A stretch of DNA of 64,000 bases from Turritopsis dohrnii (taxonomy: Eukaryota > Cnidaria > Hydrozoa > Anthoathecata > Oceaniidae), in the NCBI GenBank assembly GCA_027922465.2, contig BQMF02000486.1, positions 186,001 to 250,000 on the forward strand. Reading direction: 5' to 3'. How positions within the stretch are numbered: the first letter of the stretch is position 1; every line of letters starts with the position of its first letter. Shown piece after piece: positions 21,076 to 33,671 of this stretch. The notes under the pieces are model-generated. The model saw only the letters and a list, made by a program, of their open reading frames with translations, was not told the origin of the DNA and did not search any database. The translations under genes were made by a program, and so were the position numbers.

Positions 21076-22421
21076 ACAAAAAAGATCACTACAGTCCCAG
21101 AATTACCACTGCACTGTGAGTACTCCTACAAGTTTGTTTGTGTATATATACATCTAATGCTATGAATTGCCAGTCCATAATGTTTTCAAAACAATCAAGT
21201 TCAGCAACTGAGATGTGATCAATCATGATAGTAAAGAAGCTAAAAAAAATAATAAAAAATAAATTATATATAATACAACCAATTTAGAAAATAGGAAAAT
21301 AAACAATAAAAAAATCTGTTTACAAACCCACCTCATTACGGTAAAGATTTCATTATATATAATAAAAATTCAGGCTGATGCTAATGTTTCTCCTTCATTT
21401 CAAAACTGATTATCAGCTAGCTGGTTAAGTGGTTTTCGAATGGGTAGTTTCATGTTTCAATAGATACAAGTCAAAAGGAAGTGGAACAATCCATAATACA
21501 TAAAACGCTACAAAGCAGCAGATCTAGAAAAAAATGCTTAGCTATTAATAAAGTAATTCACTTTTAGTTTCTTCTCACTATATCACACTAAACGTTTTGT
21601 AAACAAAAAGCTAGAAAACTTTTCTTACCAGTTAAGAATAATACAAAACCATTTAACTTATTGTATATCATTTTGAAATAGTTCACAATAACATTTAGAG
21701 GTTCTGCATACATGCTATCTTTCAGCATGAACGTGGAATAAAAAAGACATGTGGAGACTTACTGTGATAAAAAAACTTGGAAGTAAACAACATAAAAAAA
21801 TGCTGAGTTTCATATAACTAATATTATTTTTGTACATACATTTTCTTGAATTAAACTTCCCAAAACAAGAAATATAATGCAAGATGTCTATTGAACAACT
21901 AGTCTTCAGTTTTGGCATCTCTCCTTCCAACTTTGCAGCATTGTCACGCTGCCATGATAGAACTGGACTTTCGTTTGCTTTCGCTAGAGGGTATATAATT
22001 ATCTAGATCGGCATGCCGTACACTTTTCTATTTACACCAGTCGAGCTTACACCAGTCAGACGCATCTCAAAACTTCCCCTAGAACTCCGCATCTTTACAC
22101 CACTCGAGTGGTGTAAAAAGCAATACCGGCAACCGACCTACTGAACGTGTATTTTCCGAAGCGGCACCCCGTTTCATACTTGCTATGCGGGCCAAATATT
22201 TAAAAAATAAAATTATCGACCGAAACAAATTCCGTGAAGGCGAAAAATATCGCAGCAGCGCAATTCGAAAACAGTATTTCACAGTTAGGAAAGAAAAAAG
22301 GAAGTGTCAGATTAAAAACTGTATTAACTGAAGGAATAATAATTCCATACTTTAGGTTCAATTAAATGACCGAATTTCACTGGTGTAAGTACACCAGTAC
22401 ACCAGCCTAAATCCGTCCCTG

Positions 22422-24741
22422 GTAGTCACACATTTGTTTTATTGAAGTGATTGAAAATTGTTCATATATAATAACTGCTTCTAAATCAAACATATAAAAC
22501 AAAGAATAAAAACAACAGCTTTATTTTAAAAGAATTTAAACATCTCCCTGATTTGAAGGTAGAAATCAACTTGTCATTATACAAATTTCTAAAGTTGAAG
22601 TTGATGATGATGAAGAAGAAAGAGAAGACAACGAGGATAACATTTTCCAAGTATTATATATATATATATATCAATTAATTATATTTCTTAATTCACTGAA
22701 AATTAAAGAGATATTAGTAAGAATAGTAAAACCTAGTAAAAATAAATTTGATGATAGTAATGAAGATAGTCTGGAAAGAAACATTGTAGTGAGAAGCACA
22801 TGCAAATGCAAAGGTCTGAAGCAATGTCCTTGTCGCGGTAATGGTATTCCTTGCCTTCGCAGTGTTATTGCTTTAGATCCAAATTTGAAAACAAAGGAAA
22901 TGGTAAACTTCATTAAATGGTTTTGGTCAAGACTATGGGACAAATTTACAGGCTGTCAAGTCATGTATGTCATAAAAAATGACAAAAATTTGGAAAAAAA
23001 TGACAAAAAATGAAAATTTTAAAGAATAAAATGGCAAAAAACAACGTAATATTGAAACGATTTTATGCGGAATAAACAAAAGCAATGAATGATAGCATGA
23101 AGATAAAATAGCACTTATGTATAATTCCAACTACAATGAAACCAGGTAAATCTGAAAAATCTGAAAATGGGCACTACTTGATGAAGTTGTTATAATTCAG
23201 GTAGTAAGGAACAAAAAAAAAACATTTAGAAATCAAAATCAAAAATCAATTTTCACGTCATTTCTACAAACTACAGATTTTGCATTTAAAATTGTATTTT
23301 AGTTGTATTTAAAATTGAATATTAGTGAAAATGTTCGAAAGAAAAGAGCAAATAAATAATGCCAAAGCTGAGTGTGAGTAATTCTAATTCTATATTATAT
23401 ATACATGAAAAAAATTAAAAACAAAATTTCTTATATATTGTTCCAAACACAGCTTCTATAGAAGGAAGACCACTTAGGGTAAAATGTGATCTATTGACTA
23501 TCAACACAACTTAAACTAACTAAAAGCCAGACACTACCTTCAAAACATATCTCTTGGAAACTCCTTACATTAGGAATAAAAATCTTTGGCAGATAAACTC
23601 CCAGCAGAACAAATTTTGTTGTTCAAACTTTTTGGATTTCGGACAACGTTGCATTTTATATTTTTTTAAAATCTGTAGATTAAAGAACTAAATTGTTTCA
23701 GAAGTGCGCCTTCCCCAGTGGATATTTAAACAACCCGGAAGTATGGCAACCCAGGCTATGAAAAAAATTGGATAAACTACTAGGAAATGTTGATATTATT
23801 TTGGGGTCGCACTTGATGCATTCTTACAAAGTCAGTTTTATGATATCAAACTTCTTGAAAGATAGAAGAACAGGAGAAGGACCAGTCAAATGATGACGCC
23901 ATTTGCACAGACTAAAGCTTTCTGTTGTAGTACTTTCTAACACAATGATTTTTGCTTCAAAGAAATTTTACAAAATTGTAAACAAACCACAATTCGTTGG
24001 GTGAGAATTATTATCTCCAATTTTTTTAAAATGAGAAAATTAAGTTTTAAATTTCATACCTCACTGAATCTTTAAGAAACCAACAAGATAAGACTGCCGT
24101 TTGAAGAAGATTTTGCGCTTGTTTTTGGAAAAAGCTCACCCAGAAAGAATAAAATAATCCTGAAAAGCTTGAAAACAATCGGGGCTCATTTTTTCCAAAA
24201 ATAGAGATAGAACAAAATAATTTTCACCTAATGAATTGTTTTAGAAAATTAAGGATTCACTGCACATGAAACTTCTGCCCTGCCAGAGGTGTTCCACAAA
24301 AAAGATGTTTTGTGTTTGTTAAAATAAAAGCAACCCTATCATAGAGTTCACTTAAGACTTGCTTCATCATTAAACTTTGCTGCAAAATTGCCCTCCTGCG
24401 GACTGTTTTAGCCTATTTTTTTTGCAGAAAACCCTTGACCAACTGCTTTTTTATTTTGAATCATGCACATCCTAATGCAGCCTTATTCAACTCACATCGA
24501 TTATAATATGTGACGCTTCTTCAGGAACACCTATGAGCGAGTGTTGAGTGCTTACTAAAGGACTATTCTTGTAGGGTCCCAAATCCTCCGAGAATATGTC
24601 TTTATGAATCTTTATGAAATTTTTCTTACTTAAATTCCAAAATTTGTGTACAGAAAAACTTTGTTTCGCACAAAAGTTTTTGTTGTTCACTTATTATGAT
24701 CACTGAATTCTTATTTTTAGAAAATTCACAAAAAGTTGTAG
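22422..24741. other. Mostly non-coding; one Cys-rich coding-like block
   Basis: At 22789-22895 (+) a frame reads TCKCKGLKQCPCRGNGIPC, a Cys-rich pattern resembling CXC-like zinc motifs seen in some transposon proteins. It is preceded by an acidic stretch in other frames and followed by stops, so it is at best a relic. The rest is AT-rich with no gene seen. At 24707-24720 a T-rich tract ending in TAG is a possible 3' splice site just before the HEPN gene. Confidence 0.4.
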
Positions 24742-27700
24742 ATGGCTCATGAAGTACGTTCAGAAATTGAGTGCAAAGTGCTATGTTTAAAGCGCACATC
24801 AGAATATGGCATCCTGGAATTGCTGAAATTCTTATCTATAAACAGCGATATTGCTTTGAATGCTGGAGTAGCATCATCACCTGGCGAATCATTATCCGTC
24901 ATTTTGAATCATTATAAAGACATTTCTTTACAGATTAAATCACTTACATATAAAGATAACAAGAAAAAGTTTTTTTCTAGTAATAGAATTTTTAAAACTA
25001 TTATAGACATTGACAAGCTTGATACAACACCAATATGTAAGATATTGATAAACATTCCAGCATATGCAACCTGTGATAAGGAATATTTTTCTAGATATAG
25101 TGAACTTATCCATTCTGGAAAAGCTGCATGTACATATGATGCAGCATGTTGTTCGCTTTGTATGCAGTGCAGGGCATGCAAAGGCCCTTGCGAGTTTTCT
25201 AAAGTATTGCTGAAAGAGTTGCAAAATCTCCGAAATATTGATTCACACTACACTGTTGAAGAATTTGAAGAAATTAGTGTTTCTATGGAGAAAACACCCA
25301 AAAACAAGCTAGCTGATGAATGGGAAAAACAATTGTTGACTTGGAAAAATGCCATTATTGAAATATTTGAACTGCTTTCTGTTAGAAATTTAGACCCACA
25401 AATTTATGAACGTGAAAAATTAAAAGTGAATAATGTCTTAATGTTTAAGAAAGAAGGTTATCTGCCATGCTGTTTCCCAAATGAGAATACGTTTTCTTTG
25501 ATATATCGTAATACTTATAGCCACACTTTGACTGTTGAATTAAAGATTTCAAGAGATGCGTGGGAAAAAGTAAAGTCAGTGAGATATCTTAGAAGCGAAA
25601 AGTCAAAATCAGTGCGTTATGATTTCGAATCTCGAGCAGTTGAAGTGTTGTCCACAGTTCTTGGTAAAGACATCAATGTCAATTTAAAAGGAGTTAAATT
25701 TTCACAGGAGCCAGGTACTGATGTTATAGCTACCTTTCGCATCGAATCAATAGAAAAAGATATTCCAAAGAAATATCAAAATTTGAATTCGCCAGAAGCA
25801 GAAAACCTTATGGGTTCCTTTGAACATGCATTAGCAGATGTACTAATGGAAAATTTCAGTCCCTCCCTGCTCAATGTTTCCTGTATTGGGTATGAATTTT
25901 CATCAATTACTATGCATTTTTCCATTTCTGGTGCAGAGACAAACCTTGAAAGAGATATGATAAAAGCCAAACTTAACTCTCTTATCAATGGAAACTATTT
26001 CGATGGCATTCTAGATACATGCCATCTAAAAGGATGTAAGATCACACTCACATTGCCATCAGAAAGTAAACTAAAGTTTCTCAAAGTAGAATTTAGAATT
26101 ATCAGCTATACAAAAGAGACATTGAAGCCTTTGATAACACAGAAACTTGAGGATATGTGCAAGGTACAACTTTTTTTTATATTTTGAGATGGACTAAGCG
26201 AGAAAACATTGCAATACTGTGTTGCTTCCAATCAATTATTGTTTTTTTTTCATTAATTCTACAACATGAACATTATTATTAACAATTATTTTGATGATTA
26301 TTATGAATAACATTATCAAACCAAAAGATATTTTATTATCAAACACAATGAAAATTAAAGTATTCCGTGTTGACCACTTTGTTCAGGGACTCAATCTGAA
26401 ACCATGAAACAACTTATTCATACATGGATTTAATCACTTGAAAGCTGTAATTTCTATCGTTTTCAATGATGTTAATTACGAACAAATACCTGTTTAAACT
26501 AAAAATCAAATGTCATTAAAATAGATTTCGATTGCAATTGAATATTGAAGGAAATGTGATGTTGTTGTCTTTAAAGTTTATAAAATCTTGAAGTGTAAAG
26601 AGAGCATCTAGTTCTGAAAAAATGTTTACGGGCAAATGACTTTATAAATATCATTTAACATCATGACATACAACAATAATTATCAAGCAAAGAAAACTAA
26701 TGTTTATAAACACTGGGAAATTCATCAATTCTTGTTATAAATAATACGATTTGTTAAGAACTCAAATGAAAATTATTGATTATATATGCTTCAGGGTACA
26801 AGTCATCGCATTTCATGAAAATCTTCAGAGTTAAGGTGCCCTGTTAGTTTCTTAAATAGGCTTCTGAAAGTAGACCTTTTCATATTACATCAGTACATCC
26901 ATACCTCACCTTGTTTCTTAATTGTTACGTGATTAACTTTATCGAATGTCATGAAACATTTTTCTCCGAGGTGTCGTTTCTCTTTGTAAACAGAGCAAAA
27001 CTTCATTTTGAAAAGTCCGCGATGCATGTTATGACCTAATTTAAGCAAAAGTCTATAAACATTCTGTCGAAATTGTTCTGGTCACCTATCATCATTAACT
27101 TACTTTGTGATCATGTTTTTTGTGTATTGAAAATCAATGAAATTTCTATTGTTTAGGCTGTCATCAGTAACTTTGAGCCAAACGTAGATCCAATAACGAA
27201 GAAACATTCAGAAGAACACTTTACGGAAGGTAATTGTTGATTTTTCTATGCTATCATTTCCCCATGTAAAGCAGTTAGTTAAATCTTACTTCTTATCATC
27301 ATATGCATATTGTTATCATGTACTAACCTCCATCTCTAAGCTCTATATATCTTATTTTGTAGATAAATGTATCACATGTAATTCTACATGTACATTTATG
27401 ATGGCTTCCTTTTGCGATAAGAGTACAACCTGTTGGAGAATTTCTGTGTTTGTATTTGATATACAATTCCTTTTTATAGTACTTCCATATGGAAGGATGG
27501 ACCTCAGTTCAAAATTGGAAAGTGGAAAAACTGATGACATAGATATTACAAAATTAGAAATATCACAAAGACAACCTCCGTCTGCTGATCTAAAGACGAC
27601 AGGTAATGGTGCATGTAATGTAATATTTTTTCAGTTTCCGTTTACTCTGCAATTATATAAGGTAAAGTTTATAATTATGTATATTTTTAACCTCCAACTC

Positions 27701-29125
27701 TTTGCTCTACATGGCCTCCTCTTAGGGACAACATCTTGGAGTGATCTACAGTTCTTTGACAAATAAATTTTTGTGTTTGTTTCTTTTGTTCACATACAAT
27801 GCATTTTCTTAGTACTCTCGTGTGACAAGATGGACCTCAGTTCAAAATTGGAAAGTGGAAAAACTGATGACATAGATATTACAAAATTAGAAATATCACA
27901 AAGACAACCTCCGTCTGGTGATCTAAAGACGACAGGTAATGGTGCATGCAATGTAATATTTTTTCAGTTTCCATTTATTCTGCAACTATATAAGACAATG
28001 TTTACATCTATATATACAGTAAATTTTGGAAAGTGCCATTGATTTTTCTAAGCTATCATGTAAAGCAGTTAGTTAAATTTTACTTTTTCCATCTTAATAG
28101 CATTACTGTCTATTAGTAACCTCCAGCTTCTTGCTCTACATTGCCTCCTGTTAGGGACAACATCTTGGAGTGATCGACAGTTCTTTGACAAATAAATTTT
28201 TGTGTTTGTTTGTTTGCTTTGTTCACATACAATGCATTTTCTTAGTACTCTCGTATGGCAAGATGGGCCTCAGTTCAAATTTGGAAAGTGGAAAAACTGA
28301 TGACATAGATATTACCAAATTAGAAATATCGAAAAGACAACCTCCGTTTGGTGATCAAAAAACGACAGGTAATGTTGCTAGTAATTTAATACTTTTTCAG
28401 GTTCCATTTATTCGTAGATTATTCTTAACAAAAGTAGACCCATATCAGACCCAATCAACTTCTAGTAATAAGAGCAACCCAGAGTTGCAAATTAGCAGAA
28501 GTGTATTAACTGTTACAAAAATATGTGATATAAAAGATAGCCCAGATGTAGTAAGTAGGTTACCATACAGATTTCTGTCTTTAAAGTTTTTTTGTTAGTG
28601 CTTAAGAGCGTAATCATTAATGTTTGCGTTTTTGCCTTGTTAGTATAGAGGTTTTTATGATTTTTTATGTTTTTATCATTTCCCCTTTCATTTAATGTTT
28701 TATTCAAACTTGAAGAATTATGTAAGGCCTGAGGCCCAAAATGTAATTCACACCACTAACTTGAAGACTGTTTTCACCCAATTGGCAATTATGGAAGGCT
28801 CAACCTCCTTATGTGGATTTGAATGACGTAGCAATAACTGATTTTGGTTACTACTTCTACATGAAGCTGACATTTTAAGATAAACAACTAAAGAATTGTA
28901 TCAATTTCAAAGTTGTAGGAGCTCTCCCTTGAGCGCTTTTGATGAATTAAACTTATAAGAAACATGAATTAGCTATGTATCGGATATTAAGATAACAAAT
29001 CTCATAATACCTACTAGCTGCATTAAGGAATAAAATAACCTGTCTGGCAGATTCCTCTCCAAGAAATACCAACACCTGTTCAATCAGCTATCCAGAGGTT
29101 TCTGATTAAAGACGAATTCACCTGA
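24742..29125 (+). CDS. HEPN-domain protein, seven coding exons, 684 residues predicted
   Basis: Exons by GT..AG and phase: 24742-26163, 27157-27229, 27480-27602, 27813-27935, 28246-28368, 28435-28550, 29051-29125 (TGA). Lengths sum to 685 codons and every junction phase agrees. Residues about 155-210 look like a DZIP3-type HEPN domain: LRNIDSHYT at 163-171 gives the RNxxxH signature (R164, N165, H169) that marks RNA-cleaving HEPN domains. Six Cys (136,137,140,143,146,150) cluster just before it. Residues about 255-474 are alternating alpha/beta with no known family; they may be two SEA-like or ferredoxin-like repeats. Residues about 499-621 are three near-identical 41-residue repeats. The ATG follows a likely 3' splice site (TTTTTAG, 24720), implying a 5' UTR exon. 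The exon 6 acceptor (AAAAG at 28434) is the weakest. RNase activity and an immune role are inferred. Confidence 0.75.
26164..27156 (+). other. Intron 1 of the HEPN gene
   Basis: Starts GTACAA after Lys474 and ends TTGTTTAG. It is AT-rich, and no other feature is seen in its 993 bp. Confidence 0.65.
27463..28435 (+). repeat. Exon-bearing repeat present three times in the HEPN gene
   Basis: The 123-bp exons at 27480-27602, 27813-27935 and 28246-28368 are near identical, each with a TTTTATAG or TTTTCTTAG acceptor and a CAG|GTAATG donor. The flanking intron is duplicated too (for example GATCTACAGTTCTTTGACAA / GATCGACAGTTCTTTGACAA). Each exon is phase 1-1, so copies add 41 residues in frame. The shared core is LESGKTDDIDITKLEIS. 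Copy 3 is the most diverged. Confidence 0.9.
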
Positions 29126-31929
29126 GAAGTTATCTCACTAGCATAATTGTTTACATTTTCATGATAAGTAGAGATTGCCAACCTGTGCGTGTTGACGACT
29201 GATTACTTATAATTCCGTTTGTACAAGAAGGCAAAGAAGTCCAGTGTGAAATTCAAGATCACAGTTTAAGGGGTCAACTTGCTTCTCACTGCAACAACAG
29301 GCTCACTTTCTCCAGGCTCACTTTCTCCAGGCCCTCTCATTAGATTTGACCCCCCTCCTTTTACCTTTAAGGATAAGGTCCAAAGGCCATACTGATACTG
29401 ATATACTATTTGCTGTGTACAGTTGCAAGACCTTGTTGTACCAATTTTGGCAGTCACTAAGGTTACTATTTTTTTATTGAGTGTGACTCGTTATAAGACT
29501 ACTAGGCAAGGAGTTACGAAGGAGGAGAAATTGAAGATGAAAACAAGAAAAATAGATTTGCATTTGTGCTTTGTATTTGTATTTATTTAATATCTAAACA
29601 GGATATCATGGATGTCCTGTAAAAATTAAAAATTAAAATAAAATATAACAAGATTCGCAAAAATGCGACTATATATTTCCCCAAAGTTGCGAAATTTTTG
29701 CCAATTATTGTATGTACAGTGATAACCATGAGAAAAATGTTTGATGAAAGAATTACAGTATAACTGCCATCCACCTGATGCTCTGATTAAAATGCTGTCC
29801 TTACTAATCAGTGTGGAATTGAATTTAATACCGCAAAAAAAACTTATTTTGGACTTATAATGGAATGAAGATGTTCATGGTCAAATGATAAGGTTTGTTA
29901 TATAATTTTTGTTGAGGAGTTAAAAAGTGAGAGGTTGCTCTATGGGCACTTAGCTAAAAGTTATATGACGTAAATGCGATTAGTATTTCCCATTAAACAA
30001 CTGCATATAACTGCATAAAACAGAACAATTGTTTTTTGTAACTCAGATAAAATCTTACAACATTATATTATCAAAATTGTATACAGGTGGTTTTACTGTA
30101 CAAAAAAAAAAAAAAAAATGTTAAACCTAATTTTAATAGCTACAGTGGAATTGCAAATAAAATGTAAATAAAATTCTCAATAATGAAACTTCTCGTAATT
30201 CTGTTTTATGCATAAACATTTTCAATAGCTATATATAGTATAATACTTTGGGGTAAACATCATAAGCAAATAACTAATAATCATAAGCAATCAAAATTTT
30301 TACTAACACAAATACTACGTAGCATTTCAAATTAGGACCGAAGAGTTATTTTCAAAAAAGAGATGGGCTTAAAATGAGTATCAGAATAAACATCTCTGTT
30401 CAAAAAATGTGTTTAAACTCATTGTTTATTATGTGATAAAAATGACCTTCGTAAATCCAAAATGGAAAAGAACAACAGATTTTCGTAGTGAAAATACACA
30501 TCCATAACCAAACCACTACATAGCTGAAAACAGAAATTTGTGTTCTGACTTGATTAATTTACAGACTGTCTGTCATGTTGGATTGTGTTTTGATTTACGT
30601 TAGTTGTTCGTAAGAAAAATTGTCAGTAATATATATTACATTTTGAAAAATAAAATATGATATACGGCAACAAAAACAGTATACATGACCATAGACTTCA
30701 TTCATAGTAAACTATGTTTCTGTTGTTGGATTAAACGACTATCTAAGTACGCTCCACCAGATTCTTTCAAGTTATTATGTGTCTCAATCCTCTGTGTATT
30801 AAAATATTATACATAAATGGTTTTCTGAACTTTATATTGCATATACGACATCACATATTCACTTTCTGTTTTTAAATTAACATAACTGGTTGAACTGGTG
30901 GTTGTTCTCCACATGAAAAGGGTTTCCTTCTTTATACTGTACATCATCATGCTTTCAGTTCAGTTGAGCTACATTACATCAGGATCATACTGTAAATAAA
31001 TCTTCAGCCGGGTTATTGAGAATTTCCACCTTTGCACTGGAATCACAGCTTCGTTGTTCCAAGCATTTAATTACCAATATCATCATCATAACACATTGTT
31101 ATCAACACAAAAACAAAACATACCAATGTTTGTTTTGTGTTTTACACGTTCATTCAAAAGTTTTTACAACTTTTTAAGAAATAAAACGATTTATTTCCAT
31201 CATGTAACGTTTCATCTATTGAATCATTAAAGCTAGCAGAAAACATCTTCAAAATCCCATCTGCACTGACTGAAAAGATGGCGTACTACTTTACTGAAGA
31301 CTAGCCTCTAATCTTATCTACCTTAGCTAGGCCAGAGTTCAATACTGAACTGCGGCTATAAAAGTGAACGAAGAGAAGAAGGAGAAGGAGAAGGAAATGC
31401 CGGTTTTAACATATATTTTGCCCTATGGGGAAATATATAATTACATTACATAGAAAATTTAAGGTGACGATTAAACTATAATATTTATTTAAAATCAGGC
31501 ATCAAAAAAAAGCCACTACTTCAGAAAAATCAATATGGGGAAAATCAGTGGCTGGAAGGCTAAATGCAATCAAATACTGGAAAGCAAACGCAAAAAGTAC
31601 AAACTGAGTTTCGGGAATAGAGAGATGAGTCAAGGATGGACAACACATCAAAGACATAAAAGCCTAATTAAATAAAAGTTTAAGGAAAGATATGGAGGGA
31701 TGGATTGAAAAGAAAACAAACAGATAGACGCAACACACATACGCACACAGCACACACAAGGATACGCCTCGCTCACTGTTCAAGACTTTCAATTCGACTA
31801 TTGATTACATTGGATTTGGCAATTAACTAGAGTGGACAGCACGCCATCATAGACAAAACCATGGATCTATATATCATCACAGCGGTGTGGGAATCGATAT
31901 AATAGCGGATTTTCTGCAACAGGTTCAGT
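29126..31929. other. 3' flank of the HEPN gene; no further gene seen
   Basis: An AATAAA-type signal occurs at about 29636. There is a 16-bp A run at about 30103 and a GAAGGAGAAGG purine run at 31373-31395. No supported coding sequence. Confidence 0.45.
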
Positions 31930-33640
31930 CTGCTGGAAGCTTTCGTAATGCAATTATACCAATGATCTCTCATATTTGATGTCCTTTTCAGCATTAGCCC
32001 AAGGTATTGTAACTTTCAATGTAACTCACAGATGTGAAGCGAGTCTCGATTTTACTTGGCAGATAATTAAGGCGATGAAGTTTTTTTGCCTGTGCCAAAT
32101 ATCATAAATTCAGTCTTCCCCTTCTTTGTATCAATTATAAGTTCATCAGACTCAAGCCAGTTAGGAAACAACTTAAACTCAGGATTAAGAAAGGTTTCGG
32201 CGGTCTCGATATTGTTATGAGAAACATACAACAAGGTATCGTTAGCGTATTTTACTATTTTGCAGTGAAGACACTGAGTCATTGAAAATCAGGAGGAAAA
32301 ACAGAGGTCCCAATTAAGGAGCCTTGACCACAAGAAATAGGCTGAGCCTCTTTTTAAAAACATACTTGTTGGTAACGTCCAAACAAGCAGCTGGTAAACC
32401 ATTCCAAAGGTAGTCCTTTCATACCAAAATCTGGAAGTTTGTTGAGAATAGCTGCATGTCCGATGGTATCGAATGCTTTACTCAAATCAACCTATAGCGC
32501 GCCGGTATATATACACGTTTCTGTCAGTAATCCAATGAAGTATTTCCGTTTCTCTCTTTCCATTTGATTCTTCACAAAATTTCTTTTTCTTTTGTATATA
32601 CGCCAGTCGTTTTCGGTATTGCTTTTTCGCGCTTTGTGCATCAATTGATCACGTAGATTCATATGCTTCTTGATATCCCCGGTCATCCATTCCGACGGCT
32701 TCCCCTTAACACGTTTCACTTGTATTGGTGCATGTCGGTCGAGGGTGTTCAATAGCAAAGATTTCATGTAAGCTCATGCTTTGTTAGGACAAAGTGACAG
32801 GTACACTCCATCCCAGGAGGAATTTAGGAGTTCTGAGGTTACTAAGTTACAGTCAAATTTCAAATAATTTTTGATCATTTTTGTTGGATATCTTTGATGG
32901 TTCATTTTGCTAACGTAAGGTCATGATCACTGAGACCAGCGGGTACGACATCGACATCACTGATGTGTGATGGATGTGTGGATAGTATAATGTCAACCAG
33001 AGTTGATGATGTCGAGGTTGTACGAATAGCTTTCTTGATCAATTGTTTGAAGCCATTAACACATAGAATACTTTTGAACATAATGTGATCATTCTTTTTT
33101 ATAAAGTTCACATTCAGATCTCCAAGGATTAAGGACTCCTTATTTTTTGCCTCAACGCTTTGTAAATTATTGTTTAAGGTGATATCATAATTTTGTGCGA
33201 TATGCTTTGAAGAGTCAGGGGGTTTATAAATAAATCCAGCAAAAAATGATTTGGTGTTTAGGAATGTTATCTCAATTCAAATAGACTCGGTATCGCCATC
33301 TTCGAGGTCAAATCTTCACACATAAGGAATATTGTTTTTATTGTATATTCTAACTTCTCCTCCAACAGCATTTTTACGATCTACAAGGCCACAAGGAGAC
33401 AGAAAATGGAGCGAAGCAGGGAACTCAGGTCCAACGAGATTAACAACATCCTTGCTTGCTAACTTATTCAGTTTGTATAAGGACCTTTAGCTCATTTGCC
33501 ATGATCACAGAAATTTTTGTATCTCTAGAGCATTTTAAGTACCTTTTTTGGTTGTAAATAAGCGGTCCAGTCTTATGACCTCAGTTTTTATACCAGTTTC
33601 CATGAGGGCAAACATGTTGTTGTTACATGGTTATTAGCCG
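31930..33640 (-). pseudogene. Reverse-strand CR1/L2-type LINE, internally deleted
   Basis: Read on the minus strand from 33640: endonuclease blocks (LVDRKNAVGGEVRIYNKNN, FAGFIYKPPDS, SLILGDLNVNF, TLVDIILSTHPSH, LSDHDL at about 32917-32935), linker (GKPSEWMTGDIKKHMN near 32700), then straight into reverse transcriptase (LSKAFDTIGHAAILNKLPDF near 32470, KYANDTLLY near 32245, LIIDTKKGKTEFMIFG). The fingers part of the RT is missing and the YADD box is YAND, so it is catalytically dead. Stops and frameshifts occur throughout. It is related to but distinct from the element at 5064-8966. Confidence 0.85.
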
Positions 33641-33671
33641 TGTTGGTCCTGTCGAAATTGTTACCCTGTCC

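Larger units (their letters stand above)
17494..22421. mobile_element. Large hAT-like non-autonomous element (4.9 kb)
   Basis: The left end CAGGGGCGAATTTAGG and right end CCTAAATCCGTCCCTG are inverted and flanked on both sides by GTAGT (17489-17493 and 22422-22426). Motif TTACACCAG or its complement recurs near both ends (17520, 22036, 22051, 22385-22405), and a 24-bp palindrome lies at 22094-22117, as expected of sub-terminal transposase-binding repeats. No complete transposase is present. A TERVFSEAA block at about 22140-22166 (+) faintly recalls the hAT C-terminal motif. The centre holds the foldback structure at 18052-20726. Confidence 0.7.

Noticed and set aside
22789..23013. Cys-rich ORF as a CXC-domain gene
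   Set aside because: Only one short Cys-rich block, no second CXC copy, and the frame decays on both sides.
27248..27766. 172-codon ORF on + covering the first repeated exon
   Set aside because: Read-through of intron, exon and intron; the exon 27480-27602 in the same frame explains the coding signal.
28369..28400. Possible 32-bp mini-intron after the third repeated exon (GTAATG...TTTTCAG)
   Set aside because: Splicing it would shift the frame into a stop. Acceptor AAAAG at 28434 keeps phase with all other exons, though unspliced read-through is also open.
29051..29096. Alternative donor AG|GTTTCT in the last HEPN exon joining to the helicase exon at 37953
   Set aside because: The phase would fit, but the donor is weak and the exon reads naturally to its own stop.
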